17,495 bases of DNA from Candidatus Kapaibacterium sp. (GTDB lineage Bacteria > Bacteroidota > Ignavibacteria > Kapaibacteriales > Kapaibacteriaceae): contig JAURNF010000224.1 in the NCBI GenBank assembly GCA_030830285.1, forward strand, positions 1-17,495, written 5' to 3'. Position numbers and translations under genes: made by a program. Positions 1-8,309 of the stretch are shown one piece after another; position 1 is the first letter of the stretch, and each line of letters begins with the position of its first letter. The notes below the pieces were generated by a model. The model did no database searches and was not told the DNA's origin. It worked only from the letters and a program-made list of their open reading frames with translations.

Positions 1-2265
1 AACGATTTCCTTGCGGACCTCGTTCGTCTCTTCCCATGGGCGCTTCGTTGCCACAAACTGAGCTGTGCCATCCGACGCGAATACTGTGTCCTGATCATTG
101 AACTGGAACGGTTCCATCTTCACGCGACGCGCAAGGATGAGCTTAACAAGCGAGTCCTTCGCGACCTTAGCAGCCACGGTGTCGAGCTGAAGGTTTGCAC
201 CCAGGCGACGTACCGGCGGAAGTGTCTCGATGAGCGTCGTGAAGTATGTAAAGCGAATAGAGTCGAGCTTGTCGAAGTTTGGAACACGATTGTTTGTTCC
301 TGACACGAAGCCCGACGTGATGATCGTTGAGTCTGAACGGTTAATGCGCAGACCATACAGCGAGTCGCGACCACGAAGGAGGCGTGAGAAGTACGAGCCC
401 CATGGTTCCTGTTGCAGGTTGATCGAACGAACAACCATGAACTTGCGCTGATTTGGCTTAATCACATCGATCACTTGGAACTGGTCCATGCGAACGCCTG
501 TGTTTCCGATTGCTGAGCCTTCCTTTACGAACGGCGAAGCCATCGCGAACTGACCAATCTGCTTCCATGCGAGTGGGCCCTTGCGAGCATTTTCTTGGAA
601 GTCGACAGCAAACGTGTCCTGGTCTGTACGGCGAGCGCGGTATACGCGATAACCGATGAAGTCGAGACCACGCTCAAGTGTGTCGACAGAAATTTCTGCA
701 GTTGAGTCCCACTGAATCGCGATTGCATTGTTCAGCGGAAGGAATCCTTCTTCAGGGATTGTCATGAACGAGTTCACACCAGCAGCTGATCCACGTGGTG
801 CACCCTTGATGATCGAGAGATCTGGCGGCTTTGGAGCGCGGAACTGGTTATCGTACACGAACTGCGCAAAGCGAACCTTGCGAATAAGCTCGGCCATGTC
901 TTCAGTTGTACCCGTTGCGTCACCACCGTTTGCTGTACCACCGAGGATGATACCAACAACGATACGTGCTGAGTCGCCTGGACGCATGTGGAACGGACCC
1001 GTTGACATCATGAGACGGCGGTCGCCAGGACCAAGGTCACCGTCGAGGCGCTGACTCGAGATGAAGTTGTAACGGTCTTCGTTCTCAATTGGGTCTTCTG
1101 TGATCGGCCAGTTGCGCATCGTACGCATACCAAGCTGTTCAGAGACTGGGAACTGACGCTTATCCTTGCGGAGGAACTTTTCTGCGTCGATTGCTGGAGA
1201 CTCAAGGAAGTTGAAACCAAGGTAACCGAAGCCTTGACCAGCTTCGCCACGGTCGACATTCGTCCATTGTACAGCAAGGTTCAGTCCTGGCTCTTCGCTG
1301 TAGAAACGGGCACGATCATTTTGAGCGCCACCAACCGGATTTGTACGAAGTGCGATGTCGACGTCTTGTACGGCAGCCATCCAACAGTCATACAAGGTAT
1401 CCTTGAAGTTTGTTGGGTGGATGAACATGTACTTCAAGAACAGGAAGTCGGCGTAATCACCGAAACCCCATGAGTACACCATCTGCTCAATTTGGAAGCC
1501 AAGCGGGTAACCGTCAGCCTTACGCTTTGTAACACCACCCTCGTAGTAATTGAGGTCAGTGTCCTTGTACACAGAGAATACGTCTTCTTCGGAAATGAAC
1601 GCTGGACCCTTAGGATACGCTGTCTTGAAGCGTTGCGTCGGGTCGTTAACGTAGAGTCCGTAGTAGTTGTTGAAGCGGACCGTATCGCTCGGCGACGTAT
1701 CCCAGATTGGCCAGCGTGGGAACGATGGGTTCGCGAAGTCAGTACCATCTGTTGTGCTGAAATCTGTCGAGAAGTACGTGCGGTACTTGTTGATGCCAGC
1801 ATCAGCAGTCGTGATTACCTGCTCACCATCTTCGATGGTTCCTGGCACCATCCACGACAGACCCGAATTTGGATTGTACGTGATCAACACGCGCTTACGA
1901 AGCGAGTCAGATCCTGGTGGACGCTTGCGCGCTCCGAACCATGCACCACCAGCAAAGATGTACTGGTTGTTGCGACCACGTGGCCAGAACGTACCACCAA
2001 CACCATTTCGAACGTCGAATCCGAAGATGCCGTAGTTCGTTGTCTGGAAGTCGATGTTCGACACAACATTTCGTTGCTGATCGAACACGCCGCGAGGAGT
2101 ACGCTGCACTTGTTCGCTTGCCTTATCCTTATCCGTGCGACGTTGTGGCACTCCATTCGTTCCTGCATACGCAGCAACGGAGGCCATCGCAAGGATGGTA
2201 AGCACTGCGCTTCGCAGCATCCATCGTTGTGTCATGACATCTCCAATGTTCTTCTTCAAGTTCAT
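1..2265 (-). CDS. Exported protein with fibronectin III-like segment, 3' end missing
   Basis: The reading frame is open for 755 codons from the ATG at 2265 to the left edge, with no stop, so the C-terminus is outside the window. The N-terminus has basic residues followed by a hydrophobic run (AVLTILAMASVAAYA) and an AYA-G cleavage site near residue 34. There is no lipobox cysteine. An aromatic- and Asn-rich region follows, then a GPFHMRPGDSARIVVGIILGG segment near residues 415-440. A fibronectin III-like stretch at about 500-640 contains IAIQWDS and FIGYRVYRA. Proteins with this GPF-x-PGDS plus FN3 arrangement recur in FCB genomes as secreted, often T9SS-sorted, proteins. I cannot name a function. 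It begins 16 bp after the TonB-dependent receptor stop, so the two are probably co-transcribed. GGGAG lies 8 nt before ATG 2265. A second in-frame ATG at 2235 has its own GGAG 5 nt upstream and would give a shorter, more typical signal peptide. A T9SS sorting domain may lie in the missing end (inference). Confidence 0.85.
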   Translation of the reverse strand, partial: MNLKKNIGDVMTQRWMLRSAVLTILAMASVAAYAGTNGVPQRRTDKDKASEQVQRTPRGVFDQQRNVVSNIDFQTTNYGIFGFDVRNGVGGTFWPRGRNNQYIFAGGAWFGARKRPPGSDSLRKRVLITYNPNSGLSWMVPGTIEDGEQVITTADAGINKYRTYFSTDFSTTDGTDFANPSFPRWPIWDTSPSDTVRFNNYYGLYVNDPTQRFKTAYPKGPAFISEEDVFSVYKDTDLNYYEGGVTKRKADGYPLGFQIEQMVYSWGFGDYADFLFLKYMFIHPTNFKDTLYDCWMAAVQDVDIALRTNPVGGAQNDRARFYSEEPGLNLAVQWTNVDRGEAGQGFGYLGFNFLESPAIDAEKFLRKDKRQFPVSEQLGMRTMRNWPITEDPIENEDRYNFISSQRLDGDLGPGDRRLMMSTGPFHMRPGDSARIVVGIILGGTANGGDATGTTEDMAELIRKVRFAQFVYDNQFRAPKPPDLSIIKGAPRGSAAGVNSFMTIPEEGFLPLNNAIAIQWDSTAEISVDTLERGLDFIGYRVYRARRTDQDTFAVDFQENARKGPLAWKQIGQFAMASPFVKEGSAIGNTGVRMDQFQVIDVIKPNQRKFMVVRSINLQQEPWGSYFSRLLRGRDSLYGLRINRSDSTIITSGFVSGTNNRVPNFDKLDSIRFTYFTTLIETLPPVRRLGANLQLDTVAAKVAKDSLVKLILARRVKMEPFQFNDQDTVFASDGTAQFVATKRPWEETNEVRKEIV

Positions 2266-2281
2266 AGTTGGTGCTCCCGCG

Positions 2282-5200
2282 TTAGAATCGGAACGCTACA
2301 GCGAAGTACGCTGTACGCGGGAATTGATAATTACCACGGCGAGCTACGACATCGTCGACGTACTCTTTGTAACCGCGATACGTTTCTTCTGGTGTCACGC
2401 GACCGTCTTGGTTGAAGTCAACGCGTGGCTGATAGAGACGAAGTCCCACACGATCGTACTGATTAGCAGAGATCGTAGCCTTGTTGCCTGGATTTGCATC
2501 ACGGTAGTACGTCACAGCTGGGAAGTCTGACTGCTGACGGTTCAATCCAAAGCCGTCGAAGTCTGGGCTACCCGTTGCTGTGTAGAAGGAAATCGCATTT
2601 GTGAAGTTCAGAAGGTTCGTCACGTCAAGCGTGAGATCGATTGCCGAGTTGCCACCAAGAACTTCGTTGAGTGGGATGGTGCGTGTGATACGCAGTTCCG
2701 AGTTCCAGTTCGATGGGAAGCGAGCAGAGTTGATCTGTCCAGCTGCCTGACCACGACCGTCAACTGGAGTATATGGCAGACCTGACTGCCATGAACCCGA
2801 GAGGTTGATCGTGAAGTACTCGAGGAACGTGATACCAGCGATTGATGGACCTTCGTCGTTACCCCAGCTGAATCCAAGTTGACCATTGACGCGGTTACGC
2901 TGATCAAAGTCAAGTGGGAAGTCTGTCACTGGGAACGCCGGCTCGCCAGTGAATGGGTCGAGACCAACAGCTGTTGTGCTTGCGTTTGCTGTACCTGTTG
3001 CAGATGACAACGTGTAGTTCAAGTTGAACTGCCAGTTATCCGACAGACGCTTCATGAACGTGATTTCAACACCGCGCGAGTTGCCGTAGTCAGCAAGAAC
3101 GCGCTGGAAGAACGGCGTTGGAGCCACGCGTACGTAGGCCAAACCAGACTGATTGTAGATATCCTTGTAGTAACCCGTCACAGTAAGTGCGAGGTCGTCT
3201 GTCAGCTGATGGTTGTACGCAACTTGATACTGGTTCGTACGCTGCATTTCCATGTTCGGGTTACCAAGAACCTGGCTACCACGAAGCTGGAACGCGTTGA
3301 ACGAGTCGTAGAAGTCAGCCCATGGTGGAGCTTGGTAGTAGATACCATACGAGAGTTGGAAGTTCTGACGATCTGTAAGCGGATACGTGATCGAGATACG
3401 TGGGCTCAGGTAGAGCTTCGCATCAACACGTGCAAATCCTTGGCCGCTACCGAACGGATAGAACGCATCATAGCTCGTGCGATACAATGCGTCTGCATTG
3501 AGATAATCCATACGCAGACCAGGAGTGAACACAAGCCCCTTGAAGAGGATCTGGTCTTGAATGAAGAATGCCGCAGTTGTTGGTGTGTATGGCTTTTCTG
3601 ATTCAGCCTTAGCTGCTGCAGATGCTGGATCATTTGCCTTCACGTCGAAGTACAGGTTGCCGCCGTAGCCGCTGCCGTATACGTCATAGAACGGCGAACC
3701 ATCCCATGGGTTGCCATTTGAGTGACGCGTGAGGTTGAGCGAGCGGAACTCGAAGCCGGCCTTCATCACGTGCTGTGTGCTGCCGATATCTGCCTTGTAT
3801 GTCACGTTTCCATCAAGCTGATAGAATGTGGCGTTACGCAAGTCGATGCCGCCTTCGTTACCGCGAGCTGCGAAGTAACCGAACAGACCGTATGGGTTGC
3901 GCGTTGACTGGAAGTCGCCCGGGCCTTCGACATATCCAGTGATCGGATTACGCTTTGTTGTTTCAATCTTCAGGTATCCGTCTTCAGTAAACGCTGTCTG
4001 ACGGAGGTAGTCGTATGCATCAAGAATCTTGTTTGATCCAGCGATGTACGACGAGTCGTTGAATGCGAGGTTATCTTCTGGCAGGTAGATATCGAAGCCG
4101 CCGAAAAGGCTTGGAGCAAGGCTTGCGCCGTTATTCGTCTTGCGCTTGCCAGTCTCAGTCGTCTTTGAGTTGTATGATCCACGGACTTCGTACACAAGGT
4201 TGTCACCAACGCTCTGGTTCCATTGTGCAAACCCGTTTGTTGTGAACTCTTGCACGACGATTTGCTTGACGTTACGCTCAGGAACACCATTGCCAACGCC
4301 ATTGGCAACAGGGTTGCCATTCATCATGGTTGGGATACCTTCGTCGTTTGCATACAACCATCCCCAACCGTTGCGCTCACCGTTAACGACACCATACATA
4401 CCACCGACGAGGAGGGATGTGTTGCCGTCAACTTGGAACCGCAAGCGACCTGTGATGTTGCGCGACCACGTGCGGTTGTTTGGCTGCATACCCAGGTTGT
4501 TACCAAGTGGGTCGAGCACTTGCAGACCGAAGTTGCGGTGATTCTGGTACGTGTTACGCACCGCGACAAAGAACGTCGAGTTGCTGAAGCCGAGCGGACC
4601 ACCGAGTGTGACGTCAACGACGTCTTCCATCGGATTGCCGGCCTTGATGCCATTGCCAGCAGTTCCGAACAGGAACGGTGCATCCTTACGCCAGCGGACA
4701 AGTCCTTCGTAGCGGTCAGTCTTACCAGTCTTGACAACAGTGTTGACGATACCACCGAGAGCGTTACCGTACTCAGCGCCGAAACCACCTGTCTTGGCAT
4801 CAACCTGTTCTGTTGCGAACGGACTCGGCATCGCTGCTGATACTGTTGATCCCGAGTTACCGAGACCACCAGTAAACTGGTCCGTTACTGTCAGACCGTC
4901 AACAAGCACCTGTGTTTCCGTTGTGCGCGAACCGCGAACAACGAAGTTGTTGCCCGAGGCACGGATACCGGCGTTGAGCGAGAGAGCCGACGCGACGTTA
5001 TCGCGCGCGATCTTCGTCATGTCTTCGCCCTTTACAACCGTGTTCGAACCAACGTCGGTACTACGCACCATTTCACGGTCGGCTGTTACACGGATTTCCT
5101 TGCCCTTCTTCCCGCCAATCTCAAGCTTGAAGTTGAGCGTCAGCGTTTGGTCAGCAACAATCGTGACCTTAGCAAGCGCGGTGTCGTATCCAACCGACGT

Positions 5201-5425
5201 CACACGCACGGTATACGAACCGGCCGTGATGTTCGTGATGTTGTATCGACCGTCGATCTTGGCGCTGGCACCGCGGGTTGTTCCAAGTACTCGGATCGTA
5301 GCACCGGGAACCGGCTTTCCATCCGAATCTGTGACCTTACCGGTCAGAATGCCTGTGATCCCAGCCCACGATGCGGTTGTTGCCGCGGCAAGAAGGATCG
5401 CCACAAGAAGGTACCGATGTACCAT
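2282..5425 (-). CDS. TonB-dependent outer-membrane receptor with N-terminal carboxypeptidase-regulatory-like domain
   Basis: This is a 1047-residue outer-membrane active transporter, energised by TonB/ExbB/ExbD; the substrate cannot be read from the sequence. The signal peptide covers about 1-21 (cleavage after SWA). A carboxypeptidase-regulatory-like beta-sandwich spans about 25-102 (GKVTDSDGKPVPGATIRVLG, then AGSYTVRVTSVGYDT). A TonB-box-like KEIRVTA lies near 110-116. The plug at about 116-235 includes VVRGSRTTETQVLVDGL and ends in GFGAEYGNALGGIVNTVVKTG. The rest is a long beta-barrel ending in the aromatic strand AYFAVAFRF with terminal Phe. An EF-hand-like loop sits at 1003-1014, just before the last strand. 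The start is taken at ATG 5425 rather than ATG 5431, because AGGAG (5433-5437) is 7 nt from the former and only 1 nt from the latter. The gene lies 40 bp after the Asp-box gene and 16 bp before the exported-protein gene. It is SusC-like in architecture, but no SusD lipoprotein follows, so I do not call it SusC. Confidence 0.95.
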   Translation of the reverse strand: MVHRYLLVAILLAAATTASWAGITGILTGKVTDSDGKPVPGATIRVLGTTRGASAKIDGRYNITNITAGSYTVRVTSVGYDTALAKVTIVADQTLTLNFKLEIGGKKGKEIRVTADREMVRSTDVGSNTVVKGEDMTKIARDNVASALSLNAGIRASGNNFVVRGSRTTETQVLVDGLTVTDQFTGGLGNSGSTVSAAMPSPFATEQVDAKTGGFGAEYGNALGGIVNTVVKTGKTDRYEGLVRWRKDAPFLFGTAGNGIKAGNPMEDVVDVTLGGPLGFSNSTFFVAVRNTYQNHRNFGLQVLDPLGNNLGMQPNNRTWSRNITGRLRFQVDGNTSLLVGGMYGVVNGERNGWGWLYANDEGIPTMMNGNPVANGVGNGVPERNVKQIVVQEFTTNGFAQWNQSVGDNLVYEVRGSYNSKTTETGKRKTNNGASLAPSLFGGFDIYLPEDNLAFNDSSYIAGSNKILDAYDYLRQTAFTEDGYLKIETTKRNPITGYVEGPGDFQSTRNPYGLFGYFAARGNEGGIDLRNATFYQLDGNVTYKADIGSTQHVMKAGFEFRSLNLTRHSNGNPWDGSPFYDVYGSGYGGNLYFDVKANDPASAAAKAESEKPYTPTTAAFFIQDQILFKGLVFTPGLRMDYLNADALYRTSYDAFYPFGSGQGFARVDAKLYLSPRISITYPLTDRQNFQLSYGIYYQAPPWADFYDSFNAFQLRGSQVLGNPNMEMQRTNQYQVAYNHQLTDDLALTVTGYYKDIYNQSGLAYVRVAPTPFFQRVLADYGNSRGVEITFMKRLSDNWQFNLNYTLSSATGTANASTTAVGLDPFTGEPAFPVTDFPLDFDQRNRVNGQLGFSWGNDEGPSIAGITFLEYFTINLSGSWQSGLPYTPVDGRGQAAGQINSARFPSNWNSELRITRTIPLNEVLGGNSAIDLTLDVTNLLNFTNAISFYTATGSPDFDGFGLNRQQSDFPAVTYYRDANPGNKATISANQYDRVGLRLYQPRVDFNQDGRVTPEETYRGYKEYVDDVVARRGNYQFPRTAYFAVAFRF

Positions 5426-5432
5426 TAGCATA

Positions 5433-5437
5433 CTCCT
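5433..5437 (-). promoter_or_regulatory. Ribosome binding site deciding the receptor start
   Basis: On the minus strand AGGAG is followed after 1 nt by one ATG (5431) and after 7 nt by a second in-frame ATG (5425). Normal spacing favours the second. The resulting protein starts MVHRYLL rather than MLMVHRYLL. Confidence 0.7.
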
Positions 5438-5471
5438 GAGGGACTCGTTGTGTAGTTAATTCGATGTTGGA

Positions 5472-7493
5472 TTAGCGGACAACCACCAGTGGCGATACGG
5501 TGCGTGCACCGTTCTGCTCAACCACCACATGGTATGTACCAGCTGTGAGATCGCGTGTGGCAATCATGAGATCCCAGCTACCAAGGCCAGCTGGACTTTG
5601 TGATGTCATGATTGTTTCACCAAGTGTCGAAACGAGGGACACCGTAACGCGACCCTCTGTTACAGGCACGATGCGAACTGTTGCCATGTCCGTTGCCGGA
5701 TTTGGCGTGATGAATGCACGTGTGAGAACAGGCTCCGACTCTTCAACACTGTTGACAGGAGAGAGCTTGCTGATGTCAAAGGCCATGAGCATCACCTTCG
5801 CAGGATCTGCTGGTGTTTCAACATTCGTTACGCGATCACCAGGATTTGGGCTTGCGCTGTATCCGATATACATGCGGCCATTCTCAACTTCGTCGCAGAG
5901 CGACGCATACTGACAGTTCACACCTTCTGGTGTGAGGTCAGTTGGTGTTGACCAGATGTTGAAGCCCTTCGGCTTGTACGTTGCATAGATGTGTCCGTTG
6001 AGCGCGTCAACAGTAACCAATGTGTCCGGCTCTGTCTGCTGATTGCCACCAGTTGTGTCGGCAAGAATGCTCTTCACATCGCCGTTCTTGAACGAGCCGT
6101 ACGTCATGTAGATGTTGTCTTGCTTGTCAATGCCAAGCTGCGGCCAGCGGCTCATGCCGTCGAGGTAACGCAGGTTGAGCGGCACACCGTTGCCATCATA
6201 GTCATCACCGTTAGGCGGTGCCATGAAATAGAGGTTCTGCTCGTTCTGATTCGTGTACAGCATGCGCGAAGCGCGAAGTGACTGACGATCTTGAAGGAAC
6301 GAGATAATGTTTTGACGCTGACCGAGTGTGTCGCTGCGAACAATCGTCGAAAGCACAGTTCCGATCACATAGTGCGTTGTGCCTTCGCTGTCGATGATCA
6401 CGTCGAGGTGGCCATTAGGTGCTGGCACCGAATCAGTATACACCTTGAATGTTCCCCACTCTGTCATTCCAGAGTCAAGGTCGGTGTGGTCAGGTGCATA
6501 GATCACACGAGCATTCTCAGCTGGCCATGTTTCGCCACCGTCTGTTGACGTGTAGCTCAACGTGCGCCATCCGTACTCTGTCCATGCAACAACAACCTTG
6601 TTACCGCGCGCTGTTACAGCATACGTGTCGCCACCAAGGCCACCGTTGAGCTGTCCAGCTGGTGAGCTCGATCCGTTGAGGACAACTTCTGAGCTCCATG
6701 TGAATCCACCGTCTGTTGAACGACGGTATCCTACGACGTTTGCTTGATTTGCAGCACCACCGAGTGTGCGGTTATAGATAAGGTGCGTTGTGCCGTTAGC
6801 ATCAACTGCTGCTCGTGGCCACAGAGCTGAGTCTGCAGGTGACGTGACTTCCTTGTAGAGGATTGGCTGATCGCCAAGACCAGAGTTGCCATAGAAACGG
6901 ATTGGTGTGTGCGACGGTGTGCCAACAAGTCCGTCGGCATACTGCACCAGTGACGGCCAACCTGCGCGCTGCGCTTCAACCTTCTGCCAGTCCTCGATGC
7001 CGAGTACAGGAGCGTCTGGGTTGGTTACGTCTGCAAATGTGTAGTGTGTACCACGGAAGTTGCCCGTAAAACCAGGGATCCGCGTCGTGAGGTCACGTGT
7101 GGAGTCCTTCGATGTCATCCATACCATCTGGACGAACTTGTCTGGACCGTCGGCGGTGTACACCACGCGATTGGCCATGGCGCCGTTCGTTTGGAAGTCG
7201 TAATACGTAAAGCCAGCTTCAACGCCCGGCAGTGCAGCTTGTACGGCATCTACCACCTTCGGCGTGCGACGCGTAGTTAGCGGATGCTCAACGGCTGCAC
7301 GAGTTTCCTCAGTACCAACTGCGGGAAGGGGCTTTGCTGGGTGCAGGGTTGTGCGCGAGGCAACCGACTGCGTAGACCGCGGAAGAGATGTCGCGCGGAC
7401 CGACGTTGCCTGCTGTGCCGACAGGACAGTGGCGCCCAACATCAGTGTTGCGGCGATTGCACAGCTATGGAAAGGCGTACGGAAACGGTTCAT
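5472..7493 (-). CDS. Secreted Asp-box (BNR-like) beta-propeller protein with T9SS sorting domain
   Basis: This is a 673-residue exported protein. The signal peptide ends near residue 26 (ATVLSAQQ). A long propeller-like body follows, with two Asp-box motifs, STDGGFTW at 259-266 and STDGGETW at 316-323. These mark sialidase-type beta-propeller repeats. A DDYDGNG turn at 430-436 looks like a calcium-binding loop, and a CQYASLC pair at 527-533 could form a disulfide. The last ~80 residues form a type A T9SS sorting domain (TPNPATD at 596-602, LTAGTYHVVV near 649-658, ending VVVR), so the protein should cross the outer membrane by the Por pathway and be released or anchored at the surface. Asp boxes alone do not show sialidase activity: they occur in many glycosidases, proteases and non-enzymatic propellers, and no FRIP motif or catalytic set is evident. 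GGAG lies 5 nt before the ATG. It is the first gene of a putative operon with the TonB-dependent receptor, which suggests a binding or processing role at the surface (inference). Confidence 0.88.
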   Translation of the reverse strand: MNRFRTPFHSCAIAATLMLGATVLSAQQATSVRATSLPRSTQSVASRTTLHPAKPLPAVGTEETRAAVEHPLTTRRTPKVVDAVQAALPGVEAGFTYYDFQTNGAMANRVVYTADGPDKFVQMVWMTSKDSTRDLTTRIPGFTGNFRGTHYTFADVTNPDAPVLGIEDWQKVEAQRAGWPSLVQYADGLVGTPSHTPIRFYGNSGLGDQPILYKEVTSPADSALWPRAAVDANGTTHLIYNRTLGGAANQANVVGYRRSTDGGFTWSSEVVLNGSSSPAGQLNGGLGGDTYAVTARGNKVVVAWTEYGWRTLSYTSTDGGETWPAENARVIYAPDHTDLDSGMTEWGTFKVYTDSVPAPNGHLDVIIDSEGTTHYVIGTVLSTIVRSDTLGQRQNIISFLQDRQSLRASRMLYTNQNEQNLYFMAPPNGDDYDGNGVPLNLRYLDGMSRWPQLGIDKQDNIYMTYGSFKNGDVKSILADTTGGNQQTEPDTLVTVDALNGHIYATYKPKGFNIWSTPTDLTPEGVNCQYASLCDEVENGRMYIGYSASPNPGDRVTNVETPADPAKVMLMAFDISKLSPVNSVEESEPVLTRAFITPNPATDMATVRIVPVTEGRVTVSLVSTLGETIMTSQSPAGLGSWDLMIATRDLTAGTYHVVVEQNGARTVSPLVVVR

Positions 7494-7590
7494 TCCAACT
7501 CCATTATTACTTCTTCGTCACAAGAATTTCTGTGGAAGGCGGCTTGCAATATACAACGCATTCCAAACCAATTTCGATCTGTTCAACTCC
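7494..7590 (-). promoter_or_regulatory. Intergenic gap likely holding the promoter of the surface operon
   Basis: These 97 bp form the longest non-coding gap in the window and separate the YIP1-family gene from the Asp-box gene. On the minus strand a TATATT (7553-7548) is the best -10-like element. TATATTGC also partly resembles the Bacteroidota -7 motif TAnnTTTG, but no well-spaced -33/-35 element stands out. I see no convincing terminator hairpin after the YIP1 stop, so read-through from the lnt operon is possible. GGAG at 7499-7502 is the ribosome binding site of the downstream gene. Confidence 0.3.
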
Positions 7591-8298
7591 TCAGGGGGCT
7601 GCAAGGTTCACGACCCATGTGACAAGGGCAATTCCGCCCATGACGAGGCCCACAACCGCCCAAACAATGCTCCCGGTCACAACGCCGAACCTGCGGTGGA
7701 GTCCGCCCCACGTGCATAATCCAATGCCAATCACCAGATACTGCCAGAGCGACACGATACTGAGCCGCTGCAGCCAGCTGAACATTGATGGATGCTCTAT
7801 CGGGTCGACCAACACCCCAAGATGGAGTCCTGCACGGAGGGTTGACGTTGTGGTGTGGAGGACAACGGAGAGGGCAATGTCAATCACCCCGATCAATGCC
7901 GTTGCCGACACCGTGGTCAGCGCCATCCCATAGGTCACCGGTGCATCGGTCATGAACCGAACGAGTACCCAGAAGACCCCTGCTAGGGCGATTGTCGAGA
8001 CAATTGTTACAAGGAGAGCACCACCCAGCACGCCGGTGATCTGCCGCTGCGGCAATGAGAGGTCTACCCCAGGCTGTCCACCGGCAGGCGGTTGACTGCT
8101 GCTATACGTCAGGGCGTTGGTCTGGGCGACCAGAGCGGGATTCCCCTCTTCGATCAATGCAGCCACAGTTGATGCAGCACTAACAACAAGGATGGCCACG
8201 GCGAACATCGCCGTGGCCACCTCGGTTGTAGCATCCTTGAGTTGTTCAGGCGAACGAAGGGCATTCCACATCGCTCGCGCTACAGTAATCACTCGCAC
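7591..8298 (-). CDS. YIP1-family five-helix inner-membrane protein
   Basis: This 235-residue hydrophobic protein has five predicted membrane segments at about 30-49, 88-113, 122-147, 178-198 and 207-231. The N-terminal stretch (residues 1-24, ARAMWNALRSPEQL) and the late HPSMFSWL...W-YLVIGIGL pattern (169-193) match the bacterial YIP1 family, whose biochemical role is not established. A soluble loop at 50-87, rich in Pro, Gln and Gly, separates helices 1 and 2. The start is GTG at 8298. The sequence TAAGGA (8312-8307) is both the stop codon of the upstream M16 gene and the ribosome binding site of this one, 8 nt from the GTG, which argues for translational coupling. The next downstream methionine (residue 10) is a less likely start. 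It is last in the lnt-M16-M16 operon, so a membrane-partner role for the protease pair is possible but only inferred. Confidence 0.8.
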   Translation of the reverse strand: MRVITVARAMWNALRSPEQLKDATTEVATAMFAVAILVVSAASTVAALIEEGNPALVAQTNALTYSSSQPPAGGQPGVDLSLPQRQITGVLGGALLVTIVSTIALAGVFWVLVRFMTDAPVTYGMALTTVSATALIGVIDIALSVVLHTTTSTLRAGLHLGVLVDPIEHPSMFSWLQRLSIVSLWQYLVIGIGLCTWGGLHRRFGVVTGSIVWAVVGLVMGGIALVTWVVNLAAP

Positions 8299-8309
8299 AG
8301 CGTGGTTCC

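Noticed and set aside
1492..2415. Long plus-strand open frame of 307 codons
   Set aside because: It lies antisense to the exported protein and the receptor, is rich in Arg, Cys, His and Ser with no domain pattern, and spans two genes whose own proteins are clearly real.
2282..5425. Calling the receptor SusC with a SusD partner
   Set aside because: The domain order fits SusC-like receptors, but the downstream gene has no lipobox and none of the SusD helical-repeat features, so no glycan-uptake claim is made.
4731..5459. Plus-strand open frame of 242 codons
   Set aside because: It is antisense to the plug and N-terminal domain of the receptor, with no recognisable motif or ribosome binding site.
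5472..7493. Calling the Asp-box protein a sialidase
   Set aside because: Only two Asp boxes are visible, with no FRIP motif and no identifiable arginine triad or nucleophile. The fold is supported, the activity is not.
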